The notes under the pieces are model-generated. The model saw only the letters and a program-made list of their open reading frames with translations, was not told the DNA's origin and did no database searches. Below are positions 36,344-48,300 of a stretch of 50,931 bases of DNA, in pieces. Origin of the DNA: Candidatus Zhuqueibacterota bacterium (GTDB lineage: Bacteria > Zhuqueibacterota > Zhuqueibacteria > Thermofontimicrobiales > Thiofontviventaceae); contig JAFGDW010000363.1 in the NCBI GenBank assembly GCA_016931935.1, forward strand, positions 1 through 50,931, in the 5' to 3' direction. The translations under genes were made by a program, and so were the position numbers. Numbering within the stretch: the stretch's first letter is position 1; each line of letters begins with the position of its first letter.

Positions 36344-36348
36344 TGCGC
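36322..36348. repeat. 27-nt near-perfect palindrome over a start codon
   Basis: GCGCATTG at 36322-36329 pairs with CAATGCGC at 36341-36348, and the inner ATACGCGTAT (36331-36340) is itself palindromic, with one unpaired A at 36330. The presumed TTG start of the small membrane protein lies in the arm. It may be a protein-binding operator or an mRNA hairpin controlling translation; it also sits where the glyS transcript would end. Confidence 0.75.
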
Positions 36349-36408
36349 GGTGTTATGAATGTAATACAAATTGATTATAAAAACAAGCAGTTCTCAAAAA
36401 ATTATCAA

Positions 36409-37731
36409 TCACGGGCGAACCGTAATTCGATCTTCCAGGTATTTACGAACAGTATCAATTGCAATGCGTTCCTGTTGCATGGAATCGCGTTCACGGATTG
36501 TCACGGTTTGATTTTCCAGCGATTCAGAATCGACTGTCAGGCAGAATGGTGTGCCGACTTCATCCATTCGACGATAGCGTCGGCCTATAGCGCCACCGTG
36601 ATCGTAAAATACGTTAAAATGCGGTCGAAGTTCATCAATGAGTTTCATGGCGAGTTCCGGCATGCCGTCGCGTTTCACCAGTGGGAAAACCGCAGCTTTT
36701 ACCGGAGCGATTTCCGGAGCCAAATGTAGCACGGTTCGTACATCATTTTCCAACTGTTCTTCTTCATAAGCATCGACCAAACATGTTAGCAGGGTTCGGT
36801 CGCAACCGGCTGATGTCTCGATAATATATGGTACAAATCGTTCACGGGTCTGGTCGTCGAAATAAGACAGATCCTTGCCAGAATACTCCTGATGACGGCT
36901 CAAATCAAAATTCGTGCGATTATGAATTCCCTCTAATTCCATATTGCCAAACGGGAATTGATATTCAATGTCGAATGCGTCCGCAGCATAATGCGCCAAC
37001 TCATCAGGACCATGTTGATGGAATGCCAGCTTTTCTTTGGTAATACCAAGCTTAACGTAATATTCCATCCGTTGCTGTTTCCAGTATTCGAACCATTCGG
37101 TCGCCGTATCAGGCTTTACAAAAAATTGCATTTCCATTTGTTCGAACTCACGTGTCCGGAAGATAAAATTGCCAGGCGTAATTTCATTGCGGAATGCTTT
37201 TCCAATTTGGGCAATTCCATATGGCACCTTCTGACGTGATGACTGTAACACATTGAGAAAATTTACATAAATTCCCTGAGCTGTTTCCGGACGCAGGTAA
37301 ACCACGTTCGCCTGTTCTTCAACCGGACCCATAAATGTTTTGAACATCAAATTGAATTGCCGTTCATCGGTGAGTTCTCCCCCACATGCCGGACAAACGC
37401 CCGGTTCTTCAACATGATCGGCGCGGAAACGTTGTTTGCATTTTTTGCAATCGACCAACGGATCAGTAAAGCCAGCCACATGCCCTGAGGCTTCCCAAAT
37501 TCGTGGATGCATTAAAATAGACGCATCTAATCCTTCAATATCGGCGCGAAATTGCACCATGTGTTTCCACCAGAAATCCTTTATATTTCGTTTCAATTCA
37601 ATCCCCAATGGACCATAATCATAACAGCTATTTAATCCGCCGTAAATTTCACTCGACTGAAAAATAAAACCTTTTCGCTTGCACAATGATACGACTTTGT
37701 CCATTATGGTGTCACTCTTCTGTTTCGCCAT
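36409..37731 (-). CDS. glyS: Glycyl-tRNA synthetase (dimeric class II type)
   Basis: A 440-residue class II aminoacyl-tRNA synthetase that charges tRNA-Gly; this is the single-chain alpha2 type found in eukaryotes, archaea and many bacteria, not the alpha2beta2 type of E. coli. Markers: RGFIFQSSEIYGG-like start, CKKC and CPAC zinc pairs around 96-120, YLRPETAQGIYVNF (motif 2 region), FRNEITPG, REFEQMEMQFF, SAGCDRTLL and the C-terminal anticodon-binding domain (APVKAAVFPLV). The length is normal for short bacterial forms. It starts 30 bases after recO and is probably co-transcribed with it. Confidence 0.95.
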   Translation of the reverse strand: MAKQKSDTIMDKVVSLCKRKGFIFQSSEIYGGLNSCYDYGPLGIELKRNIKDFWWKHMVQFRADIEGLDASILMHPRIWEASGHVAGFTDPLVDCKKCKQRFRADHVEEPGVCPACGGELTDERQFNLMFKTFMGPVEEQANVVYLRPETAQGIYVNFLNVLQSSRQKVPYGIAQIGKAFRNEITPGNFIFRTREFEQMEMQFFVKPDTATEWFEYWKQQRMEYYVKLGITKEKLAFHQHGPDELAHYAADAFDIEYQFPFGNMELEGIHNRTNFDLSRHQEYSGKDLSYFDDQTRERFVPYIIETSAGCDRTLLTCLVDAYEEEQLENDVRTVLHLAPEIAPVKAAVFPLVKRDGMPELAMKLIDELRPHFNVFYDHGGAIGRRYRRMDEVGTPFCLTVDSESLENQTVTIRERDSMQQERIAIDTVRKYLEDRITVRP

Positions 37732-37761
37732 TTCAACTTCCTCTCTTTGTTCCTTTCCAGG

Positions 37762-38529
37762 TTAATTCCGTTGTACATCTTCCAAAAAACTGACGGATTT
37801 CATATGCACCAGACTTTCAATATGATAAACCATAAATTTATTCAATAATAAACTACTTTCTTTATATATTTCAGTCCCATTGCTGATTTGATCAATCGCT
37901 TCCAGTGAACTATCTTCAATTTGATTCAGATAATTAATTGTTTTTCCACTCACCACAACTGTAACACCAGATACACCGCTGCAATGTTCACACCACCAAC
38001 CTCCCTGTTCCACCGAAAATCGGACGCGCTCATCATCTATAATATATTTTCGACATTTTTGACACATTTTTAAATTTGGCTTAAAACCCAACCACTTCAA
38101 AAACCGGATTTGGAACCAGAAAAACACGTTTTCATTAATATTATGACTTTCATTCAGCTTCCGCAAAAACGCGACGAACAGATGAAACAAATTCGCATGC
38201 GGATCACGTTCCATTTGGGATCGCATCACCATTTCCGCCGCCATCATGCTATAAGCCAATTTATTTAAATCTTGCTTAATGGACTTGAAGCTCTCAATAA
38301 TATCAGCCTGACTAAGCAGATGCAAATCGCGTTGTTCTTTATGATAGAAAACAATGCCTACATGATTTATCGGATCGAGCGAACCGAGAAACTTACTTTT
38401 CGTTCCACGGGCGCCTTTGGCAACGACTTTGATCAGGCCAAATTCTTTTGAGAACAGTATGACAATTTTACTTGTTTCCCCAAGCTTCTGGATTTTTAAG
38501 ACAATTGCTTCAGCTTTTTGTAGGGACAT
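37762..38529 (-). CDS. recO: DNA repair protein RecO
   Basis: A 255-residue RecO: N-terminal OB fold (SLQKAEAIVLKIQKLGETSKIV, with VVAKGARGTKSKF), helical middle and a zinc site of CQKC and CEHC (about 155-185). It loads RecA at gaps with RecF/RecR. The C-terminal end is complete. It precedes glyS, a pairing often seen in FCB genomes, and follows the outer-membrane pseudogene by 24 bases. Confidence 0.9.
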   Translation of the reverse strand: MSLQKAEAIVLKIQKLGETSKIVILFSKEFGLIKVVAKGARGTKSKFLGSLDPINHVGIVFYHKEQRDLHLLSQADIIESFKSIKQDLNKLAYSMMAAEMVMRSQMERDPHANLFHLFVAFLRKLNESHNINENVFFWFQIRFLKWLGFKPNLKMCQKCRKYIIDDERVRFSVEQGGWWCEHCSGVSGVTVVVSGKTINYLNQIEDSSLEAIDQISNGTEIYKESSLLLNKFMVYHIESLVHMKSVSFLEDVQRN

Positions 38530-38553
38530 ATGCTGCTCTTAACTTACTATTTT

Positions 38554-39447
38554 TCAAAATATAGGAATTGAAAATCCTGCAACAATACTCCCAGCAGTTG
38601 ACTGAGTTATAGGCAAAAATTCAAAATCTAATTCAATAAAAACGGATTTATCTGGGTCCAATTCAAGCTTTGTTAAAAATGCCGTATTCAGATAAAGTGC
38701 ACCCATATTTCTGCCATTGGCCATAATATAACCACCGCCAAGCTCAACTATAAAATTCGTACGCTTCCATTTTGGGGATATGAACAAATGCATGAAAACC
38801 ATATGCACCGGTAGCATCAGTTCCTGGATGAAGAGCAGCAACATAAGAACCTGTTAAATAAATTCCAAGTGTACTTATTTGATTAAAATTAATTCCAAAG
38901 ATAGCAGGTTTTAATAAAATTGATATGGACACACCAATATAGTTATCATAGTTGGTTTCGCCGGTACCATTTTTAGTTGGTTTTGTTGAATAGCCGAGGC
39001 CTAGACCGATCCGTTCCTTTAAAGAGAATTCAGATCCACAAGCAAATAATCTCGAGCCATTCCCAGCAGCAAAACCAGTATATCCTACAATTGATGTTGT
39101 CCCTAATTCATTAAATTTACCAAGTTTTACCACCGTTAAAGTATCGGACTTTTTGTGTTCTTAGGTTTTACAACCGCATTACCAATTTTTATTTTGTTTA
39201 TGCCCTCATACTTTATTTTTGCAATGGCATATTGTTCAGTAATTCTAACAACTAATATTCGGCCAGTAAGTATTTTACTTCCATTGATATTTCTATAAGT
39301 ATAAACTCTTTGTCCTACTTGAAAATCAGCTCCAGCAGGCATAATGAATACTGTATTTGATTCGATTTTATAAATCTTCTGAGCATATAGCGACTTAGGC
39401 GATAGGAATATCATACATAATACGAAAGAACATACACACGTTTACAT
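38554..39447 (-). pseudogene. Broken outer-membrane-protein gene
   Basis: Three reading frames join into one former protein of about 295 residues. A perfect start (ATG at 39447, GAGG upstream) is followed at once by TAA (39442-39444) where AAA would give MKTCVCSFVLCMIFLSP, a good signal peptide ending in LYAQ. A small beta-rich domain (QVGQRVYTYRN, GRILVVRITEQYA) follows. Then a one-base loss in an A-run near 39153-39158 breaks the frame before SDTLTVVKLGKFNELG, and a second shift near 38771-38782 separates AYGFHAFVHI from SPKWKRTNFIVELGGGY. The end, IVAGFSIPIF, is an outer-membrane barrel terminus with final Phe. Three independent lesions make a real pseudogene more likely than sequencing error, although the two indels lie in or near homopolymers. 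Confidence 0.8.
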
Positions 39448-40804
39448 TACGAATCTTGCCTCGGAACATATTATTAAAATCAATTATAACCATTTAAGAA
39501 ATAACGTTACCATTGTCAGATAAACAAACAATCCCAATGCATCATTGGATGTCGTAATAAATGGACCGGTAGCGATCGCCGGATCGATTTTCATTTTTTT
39601 CAAGATAAACGGAATCGATGCTCCAAAGAGTGATGCTGTATTGATATTAATTAGTAAAATTGCTGCCAGCATTATTCCAAATTTGGGAGTTTTCAACCAG
39701 AACGTTATCACTGAAAAAATGAGAGTTCCGAAAATCAATCCGTTGATAAGTGACGCTAGCAATTCCCGCAACAAACGCCGTCCCACATGATAGATCGCAA
39801 TTTCACCCGTGGCCATACCACGCACCATAATCGTTGCCGACTGAATGCCGACATTTCCCGGAATGGCCATCATTATTGGAATAAAAAAGGCTGCAGCAGT
39901 AATTTCAGAAATTGATGCATCGTAGTGTTTTAAAATAATCGCGGACAGCATTTCCCCGAAGAAGCTAAGAAACAACCACGGTACGCGCGATCGGACAATT
40001 CGCCAGGGTGAAGTCTCCCGAAATTCTTCTTCATCGGAAATACCAGCCATCCGCTGGATATCCTCGGAGGCCTCCTCTTCCATGACATCGACAAGGTCGT
40101 CGATGGTGATGCGGCCGACGAGTTGATTTTTTTCATCCACAACCGGAATGGAAACCAGGTCATACCGTTTGGCGATATTAACCACCTGCTCCTGATCCAT
40201 TGTGGTTTTAACCGACATGACATCACGATCCATAATGTCGGCTACGCGAACATCCGGTTTTGAGAGCAGGAGTTGCTTCAATGGCAGGATACCTTTTAAT
40301 TCAGAATTTTCATCGACGACCCAAATATTGTACAGGTCGTCGACTTCTTCAGCTTTTTTACGAATGGCCGAAATTGCTTCGTCAACCGTGCTGTTTTGAC
40401 TGACGGAGACAAATTCCTTGGCCATAATACCACCGGCTGTCTCTTCATCGTGACGAAGCAATTCCCGGACTTCAGCAGAATCCTGTTTATCGATTTGCTC
40501 AAGAACTTTAGCTGCTACATCCTTGGGCAAATCGGAAACCAGGTCCGCCGCATCATCCGAGTCCATTTCATCGACAATTTCGGACAACCGTTTGTGATGC
40601 AAATCTTCGAGCAGATCATCACGCGACACATCATCCAACTCGGCGAGTACATCGGATGCCGTTTCGGCATCGAGTAGTCCAAACATATAGTCGCGATCAT
40701 CATCTCTCAGGTGATGAATGATGTCAGCGATATCCGCCGGATGAAGATCGACAGTTATATTACGGATCAGAGCATTATTTTTAGAATCAATGAGTACCGC
40801 AATA

Positions 40805-42741
<1,937 letters not shown>

Positions 42742-42912
42742 TCATAATTCTTTCGTTCGGATTAATTTAAGTAGTAATTATTTTTGAGGATGCGTTTTAA
42801 TTTTTCAATCTACAATCTCAGTTCAGCCCAATTTTAAACGATGGCAAGTAATTTTTCTTACCCTTCAAGCATCCAAGTAATCGTCGGACAAGGCTGGCAT
42901 TATCTTCAAACA

Positions 42913-43293
42913 TTATTCAAATAGACGCGATATTTCCATCCCCTGTTTGGATGCTCGCTGTTTTGGCGTGTCGCCGAACTCACAGGCAATATTAACATCT
43001 GCTCCGGCGCTTAACAAGAGTTGAATTATTTCAAGATTCCGCATTGTAATTGCCACATGTAAGGGCATCTCCCCCATGTCGCCTGCGGCATTTACATTTG
43101 CACCGGCACTAATTAAAACCTCCACGCCATGAACATCATTCCGTCGTATTAGAATATGCAACGGGGTATCGCCATCACTATCTCGACTGTTGATTTCGAC
43201 CGTCTTTTCGCCCAATTGGTCGGGGAATAGAACATCAGAAACGGTTTGTAGTAATTGCTTTAAAATTTTTTTTTCCGATGCAAGATCAGACAT
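42913..43293 (-). CDS. Ankyrin-repeat protein
   Basis: A 126-residue protein with two clear ankyrin repeats and part of a third (GDTPLHILIRRNDVHGVEVL, EMPLHVAITMRNLEIIQLL, GDTPKQRASKQG) after a short helical N-terminus. Ankyrin repeats bind other proteins; no partner is suggested by context. No signal peptide. The start is taken at ATG 43293, with three upstream codons (TTG start) possible. Confidence 0.8.
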   Translation of the reverse strand: MSDLASEKKILKQLLQTVSDVLFPDQLGEKTVEINSRDSDGDTPLHILIRRNDVHGVEVLISAGANVNAAGDMGEMPLHVAITMRNLEIIQLLLSAGADVNIACEFGDTPKQRASKQGMEISRLFE

Positions 43294-43377
43294 AATAATC
43301 AAATTCGTCGCTTTTTAATGATACAGACGATAATAAATGCAAAAGTTTTAAGGTTAATTTCACAAATATTGAAAAGT

Positions 43378-44031
43378 CTATTTTGTTTTATGAATTATAT
43401 ACGCCTGAAAATGTACATCCCGTTTTTCAGCAATGCTTCGGAAAGCACAAAATTCCATTGATTTCAATAACGTAAATTTCTTTTTATGTATGAGAGAATA
43501 AATGTAATCATCGGTATGTTTATATAACCAAAAATCATGTTCATCATTGTGCATACGCCACACGCCAGTGGTATCAGTTTCCGAATAGTCACGTTGATCC
43601 TGACGTTTCATCGGGTCGGTTGTGAACGCTAATATTCCGTTTTTTTGTAATAAGCGGTAAATTTCCGAGAATAAAGGGTCAATTTCTCCGGTCAAATGAA
43701 AGATACCGTTTGCGATCACAATATCAAAAAAAGTATCACCATATGGTAATGGCAGATCGGCAATGTCATGCACTTTTAATTCGTGCGCCAAATGTTTTGA
43801 TTTGCACACTGCAATCATATGCTCGGAACTATCGATCCCATAAATGGAAAGACCTGCTCGATGGAACAGGTCGGAACTCAATCCTGTTCCAATACCAATA
43901 TCCAATAGGTTGTTATCAGGCCGAATATATTCATAACTCAATCCGAACAACACCTCCGGGCTGTACCAGTGGTTTTCCGATGAGTATGTATCATAGCTAT
44001 CTGCAAAAGTCTTGGAGATGTTTTTATTCAT
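43378..44031 (-). CDS. Class I SAM-dependent methyltransferase
   Basis: A 217-residue Methyltransf_11/25-type enzyme with the SAM-binding motif LLDIGIGTGLSSDLF (about 42-56), an acidic strand end (IYGIDSSEHM), and DIVIANGIFHLTGE. The C-terminal third binds the acceptor, which is unknown. The gene stands alone between an ankyrin gene and an AT-rich gap. Confidence 0.82.
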   Translation of the reverse strand: MNKNISKTFADSYDTYSSENHWYSPEVLFGLSYEYIRPDNNLLDIGIGTGLSSDLFHRAGLSIYGIDSSEHMIAVCKSKHLAHELKVHDIADLPLPYGDTFFDIVIANGIFHLTGEIDPLFSEIYRLLQKNGILAFTTDPMKRQDQRDYSETDTTGVWRMHNDEHDFWLYKHTDDYIYSLIHKKKFTLLKSMEFCAFRSIAEKRDVHFQAYIIHKTK

Positions 44032-44324
44032 GGCAGTTCTTTTAATAATTGATTCCTAATATATTTATATTTTATTAATAAAGCAATAATTTCTTAATTT
44101 TCATTGCCATAAAATTTACTTGACGTAGCTACTCGGTCAGCCTGAATTGAGGCTACTTAACGTACCTATGCATCCACTCCTTTGGTATGAAATCGGTTGT
44201 AGTAGAATACAACTAATATCTAACTCCCGATAAATCTTTTTGATTCTCCCTGTTTTTTTACCTTATATTAACACAGGTCAATCGGTTAAGTAAATCAATT
44301 TCCACAACCAAAGGGACATGTATT

Positions 44325-44898
44325 GTGAGAGTATTATATTTCCATTCTCTATTTCCATTTTTCATTCTCTTCCTCCTTCTAAACAACGGTATTGCCCAGG
44401 ACGAATATGCCTCTAAAGTAACAGAAGATGCTATTAATGCCCGTATTTCTGAATTGCGTATGGGTGACATTGTGGTCCATACGAGTCCCGATGCACAGTA
44501 CAACAAACCCGCCACGAGTTTTTATTTGGGACAGCCATTCCGAATAGCCTTGCAGAAATGGATTCCAATGCGATGTCTCGAGAAGACAGTGCAATGTACT
44601 TGAAAATACTTAAGGAAAATTTAAATTATGCCGTTCATAAAAATGCATTAAATTGGTACGATTGTGAGAAAAAAGAAAATGTCATCGATTATACAGTCGC
44701 TGATCGTATCTGAGAATTATGCAACGAGCGAAACATTCCCATGCGTGGACATTGTATTTTTTGGGCGAAAAATGAATTTTTTGTGAACTGGTTAAAAGAA
44801 TTAAATGCGGATGAATTGCGAGCTGCTTTCACGCGCAGCGCGATCGATGTTGTCGACCATTTTAAGGGACGAATTTCTGAATTTGATTTGAGGGGCGT
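44325..44898 (+). pseudogene. GH10 endo-xylanase gene remnant
   Basis: Joined frames give the first half of a glycoside hydrolase family 10 protein. A signal peptide (...LLLNNGIAQ) leads into ISELRMGDIVVHTSPDA. A frameshift near 44500 then moves into RHEFLFGTAIPNSLAEMDS, and NIPMRGHCIFWAKNEF and VVDHFKGRISEFDL follow. A TGA at 44711-44713 replaces the Trp codon of 'RIWELCNERNIP'. Homology ends at about 44898, before the catalytic NE motif, and the whole C-terminal half is missing. It is dead. The start is GTG at 44325. The organism or its ancestors degraded xylan. Confidence 0.8.
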
Positions 44899-44917
44899 CG
44901 CTGGTTGCGGTAAGATT

Positions 44918-44960
44918 AATAATAAGGCCATGCCAGCAATTTAAATATGTCATGGCCTTT
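44918..44960 (-). terminator. Terminator of the response regulator/kinase operon
   Basis: Aaggccatg at 44924-44932 pairs with catggcctt at 44951-44959 (9 bp, 18-base loop). On the minus strand a T-rich run (ttattatt) follows. It lies 19 bases after the CheY-like gene stop. The xylanase remnant runs into it from the other side. Confidence 0.65.
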
Positions 44961-44978
44961 GTATTAGTCATTTACAAT

Positions 44979-45350
44979 TTAGGAAGTCACAATCAACTGC
45001 TGGATGGCATCTATCAATTCTTTTTTTATAAATGGTTTGCTCAGAGTAAGATCGGCGCCCATTGCTTTGGCAATATGGAGATAATTCTGGGCATTACCCT
45101 TGCCACCTCCGGAAATTGCCAAAATTTTTATATTAGGATAATCGCGTTTTACATCGATAATGGTTTCAATCCCTTCTTTTTCTGGCATAATAAGGTCGGT
45201 AACAATACAATCAATCTCCGACGCATCTTTGAGATATTTAATGCCCTCCACCCCATTATTTGCTTCGGCTACGTCGTATCCTTCGTCTTTTAAAATTTTA
45301 GTAATCATTTCCCGAACGTCAACATCATCTTCAATCACTAGCATCCGCAT
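44979..45350 (-). CDS. CheY-like single-domain response regulator
   Basis: A 123-residue stand-alone receiver. It has the acidic pair EDD (8-10), phospho-acceptor Asp52 (CIVTDLIMPEKEG) and Lys105 (LSKPF). It has no output domain. It starts 17 bases after the hybrid kinase with GAGGATGATGAT upstream, so both are in one operon, and it is probably phosphorylated by that kinase or relays from its receiver domain. Confidence 0.92.
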   Translation of the reverse strand: MRMLVIEDDVDVREMITKILKDEGYDVAEANNGVEGIKYLKDASEIDCIVTDLIMPEKEGIETIIDVKRDYPNIKILAISGGGKGNAQNYLHIAKAMGADLTLSKPFIKKELIDAIQQLIVTS

Positions 45351-45367
45351 ATCATCATCCTCAATAC

Positions 45368-48300
45368 TTAAACATCCAACACTTCACGTACCGCATGGGC
45401 TAATTTATTAATCACAATTGGCTTTCCAATAATTTTGCTAATACCATAATGTTCCAGAGTATCAGTTGTAACATTTTCACCGTAACCTGTTATAAGAATA
45501 ATCGGCATATTAAGGCGAATCTCGCGCATTTTTTTTGCAAGTTCCAATCCTGTCATATTCGGCATTGTTAAATCCGAGATTACCAAATCAAACGTTTTAG
45601 ATTTTTTCTTTAATAACTCAAATGCATCCATACTTTTGTTGCACGCCGTCACCTGATAGCCAAGGCGCTGCAACGCTTTTTTAAGCAGGTTCGATATTAC
45701 ATCCTCATCGTCGACTACCAAAATTGTTTCCTGGCCTCCTTTTATGGAGACAATGGGTTCATCGACAGCGGTCTTTTCCTGTTCTTCAATCGGTAAATAT
45801 ATTTGAAAAGTTGAGCCTTTCCCCAATTCGCTGTCCACAATTATATCGCCGCCATGATTTCTAATAATACCATGGACAACAGAAAGACCTAACCCCGTCC
45901 CTTTGTCAACTGCTTTTGTTGTAAAAAAGGGTTCAAAAATACGTTCCAATGTTGCTTTACTCATACCGATACCAGTATCAGCAACCGTTAACCGCAAGTA
46001 CTTTCGCTCAGAAAGGTTCGGATATAATTTCGTTAAAGCTCTGGTCACCAGAACCTGGTTTAACTCAATTCTGAGTACTCCTCCTTTTTCTTCCATTGCA
46101 TGAGCCGCATTAATACACAAGTTCACAATTACCTGGTGCATCTGTGATGGATCGGCGATAACACTCTCACAAGTCGTATCAATATTATGCTGAATGCGAA
46201 TGGTTGTGGGAATGGATGATCGTAAAAACTCAATTGTTTCTTTTATAATAAATTGCAATTTTAGTGGTTTACGTTCCAGCTCAATTTGTCGACTGAAAGC
46301 CAGGATTTGCTTCACTAATTCTTTCGCCCGATTGGCGCCGCGTAATACATTTTCCAAATCATCCCGAATTGGACTGGAAGATGGCAAGGTGGTTAACACC
46401 ATATCGGTGTATCCTAATATTGGTGTCAGAATATTATTAAAATCGTGGGCAATACCACCGGCCAATGTTCCAATTGCTTCCTGTTTCTGAGATCGCCGTA
46501 ATTGTTCTTCGAGTTTCTGTTTCTCCGATTCGATACGGATTCGATCTGTGATATTCTGTCCGACCGCAAGCAAGCCAATAGTCGCATTGTCTGAGTCCTT
46601 AAGTGTCTTATCGTACCACTCGACAGATACTTCTTGTCCATCTTTAGTTGTAATCGGATTAATATTGCCATGGGTATTGTTATCATTCATCGCATTTGAG
46701 AACAATGAATGTAATGCTTCATTATCTTTAGGAGAAATAAATGTAGTGAACCAATCTTTCCCTTTCACTTCGTCCAGAGAATACCCCGAAAGTTGCTCAA
46801 AATAAGGATTAAACCTGACAATACGGCCCTGTGTATCAAGCACAAGAATGATGACCTGTGCTGTTTCAATCAGATTTTCAGCAAAATCGCGTTGATTACG
46901 AATTTCGCGTTCCAACCGTTTGCGTTCGGTATAATCCGTATGCGTTCCAATGATCCGGACGGGTTGGCCGTCAGCCGTTCGTTCAATCACTTTTCCCCGA
47001 TCAAGAATCCACTTGTACGATCCATCTTTGCAGCGTATGCGATGTTCGTTCATATAGATTGGCGTCTTTCCGGCAAAATGTTTGTGGATCTCGCTATAAA
47101 CGGTTTCAATATCATCGGGATGGACAAGGTTCTCCCACTCAGCAAGCATGTCACCAATTTCGTTATCGTCAAATCCAAGCATCGTTTTCCATTGATGAGA
47201 ATAAAACACTTTATTGGTTTGCACGTTCCAGTCCCAGACGCCGTCCCCTGAACCCTCCAAAGCGAATTGCCAGCGTTCTTCACTTTCACGCAATGCCTTC
47301 TCTGCTAACTTGCGATCCTTGATATCTGAAATAATAAAAATAAGATGCTTTTTACCATTTAAATTGAAAGATGAAAATGAACCTTCATACCAGACTTCAG
47401 CACCATAGGTATTGATAGCATGAACTTCCTTGCGTAAAATTTCCCCGGATTCCAGAGCCTGCAACATTAATTTTGTAAGCCCTTTTTTACGGTACGATTC
47501 TAATTCACGAAAATTCAGTTGAAGTAATTTTTCCCTGCATCCACCTGAAATTGTTTCCGCAGCTGCATTCGTCATGACACAAGGGCCATCCTCCCTAAAA
47601 ATCAGAATACCTACTGGTGATGTTTCTAAAATCATTTCACTGAAAGCCAAAGCTTCTTTATAACTTTGATCTGTCAATTTACTCTCGGTGATATCCTGCA
47701 TAGCGCCAATTATACTTACGATTGAATTATTCTCTCTTCGAGGTTCGCCAACGACATGAAGCCATTTATTATTACCCATTGCCGTTACAATTTGCAGTTC
47801 AACATCAAATGATTCCCCAAACTTTAATACGCGCTCGATATTTTCTTTTGCAATGATCTGATGTTCCGGTGTAAAAAATTGATTGCAGGATTCCGGCGTG
47901 GGCTTATAATCAAGTGCCACATCATGAATGTGATAAATTTCATCCGACCAAACAATGTTCTGAATTTCAGCATCTAATTCCCATCCGCCTACCTTTGCAA
48001 TGCGTCCTGTTGAATTTAGTAATGCATTACTTTTTTGTAAAGCTTCATCCGCCTGTTTCCGATCTGCCAGAATTTGTGCATTGTACAGAAAACCTTCAAG
48101 CAGTTGCACATCCGCATTTGTATAATCTGTTTTTTTATTGGCCACTGCTGCAACTGCCACAATTTTGTTCCCAACTGTTACAGGAATCGTTACGAAACGA
48201 TGAATTGTAACATGGCCAGTTGGCAACCCAAGCTTACCGGCATGGTCTTGTTGATAATCATTGACAATAATCGGTTTTCGGATTCGTACCGCTTCTGCCC

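Noticed and set aside
44711..44713. In-frame TGA in the GH10 remnant as a second selenocysteine codon
   Set aside because: It replaces a conserved Trp, not Cys, and the same gene has a frameshift and a missing C-terminal half, so it is a nonsense mutation.
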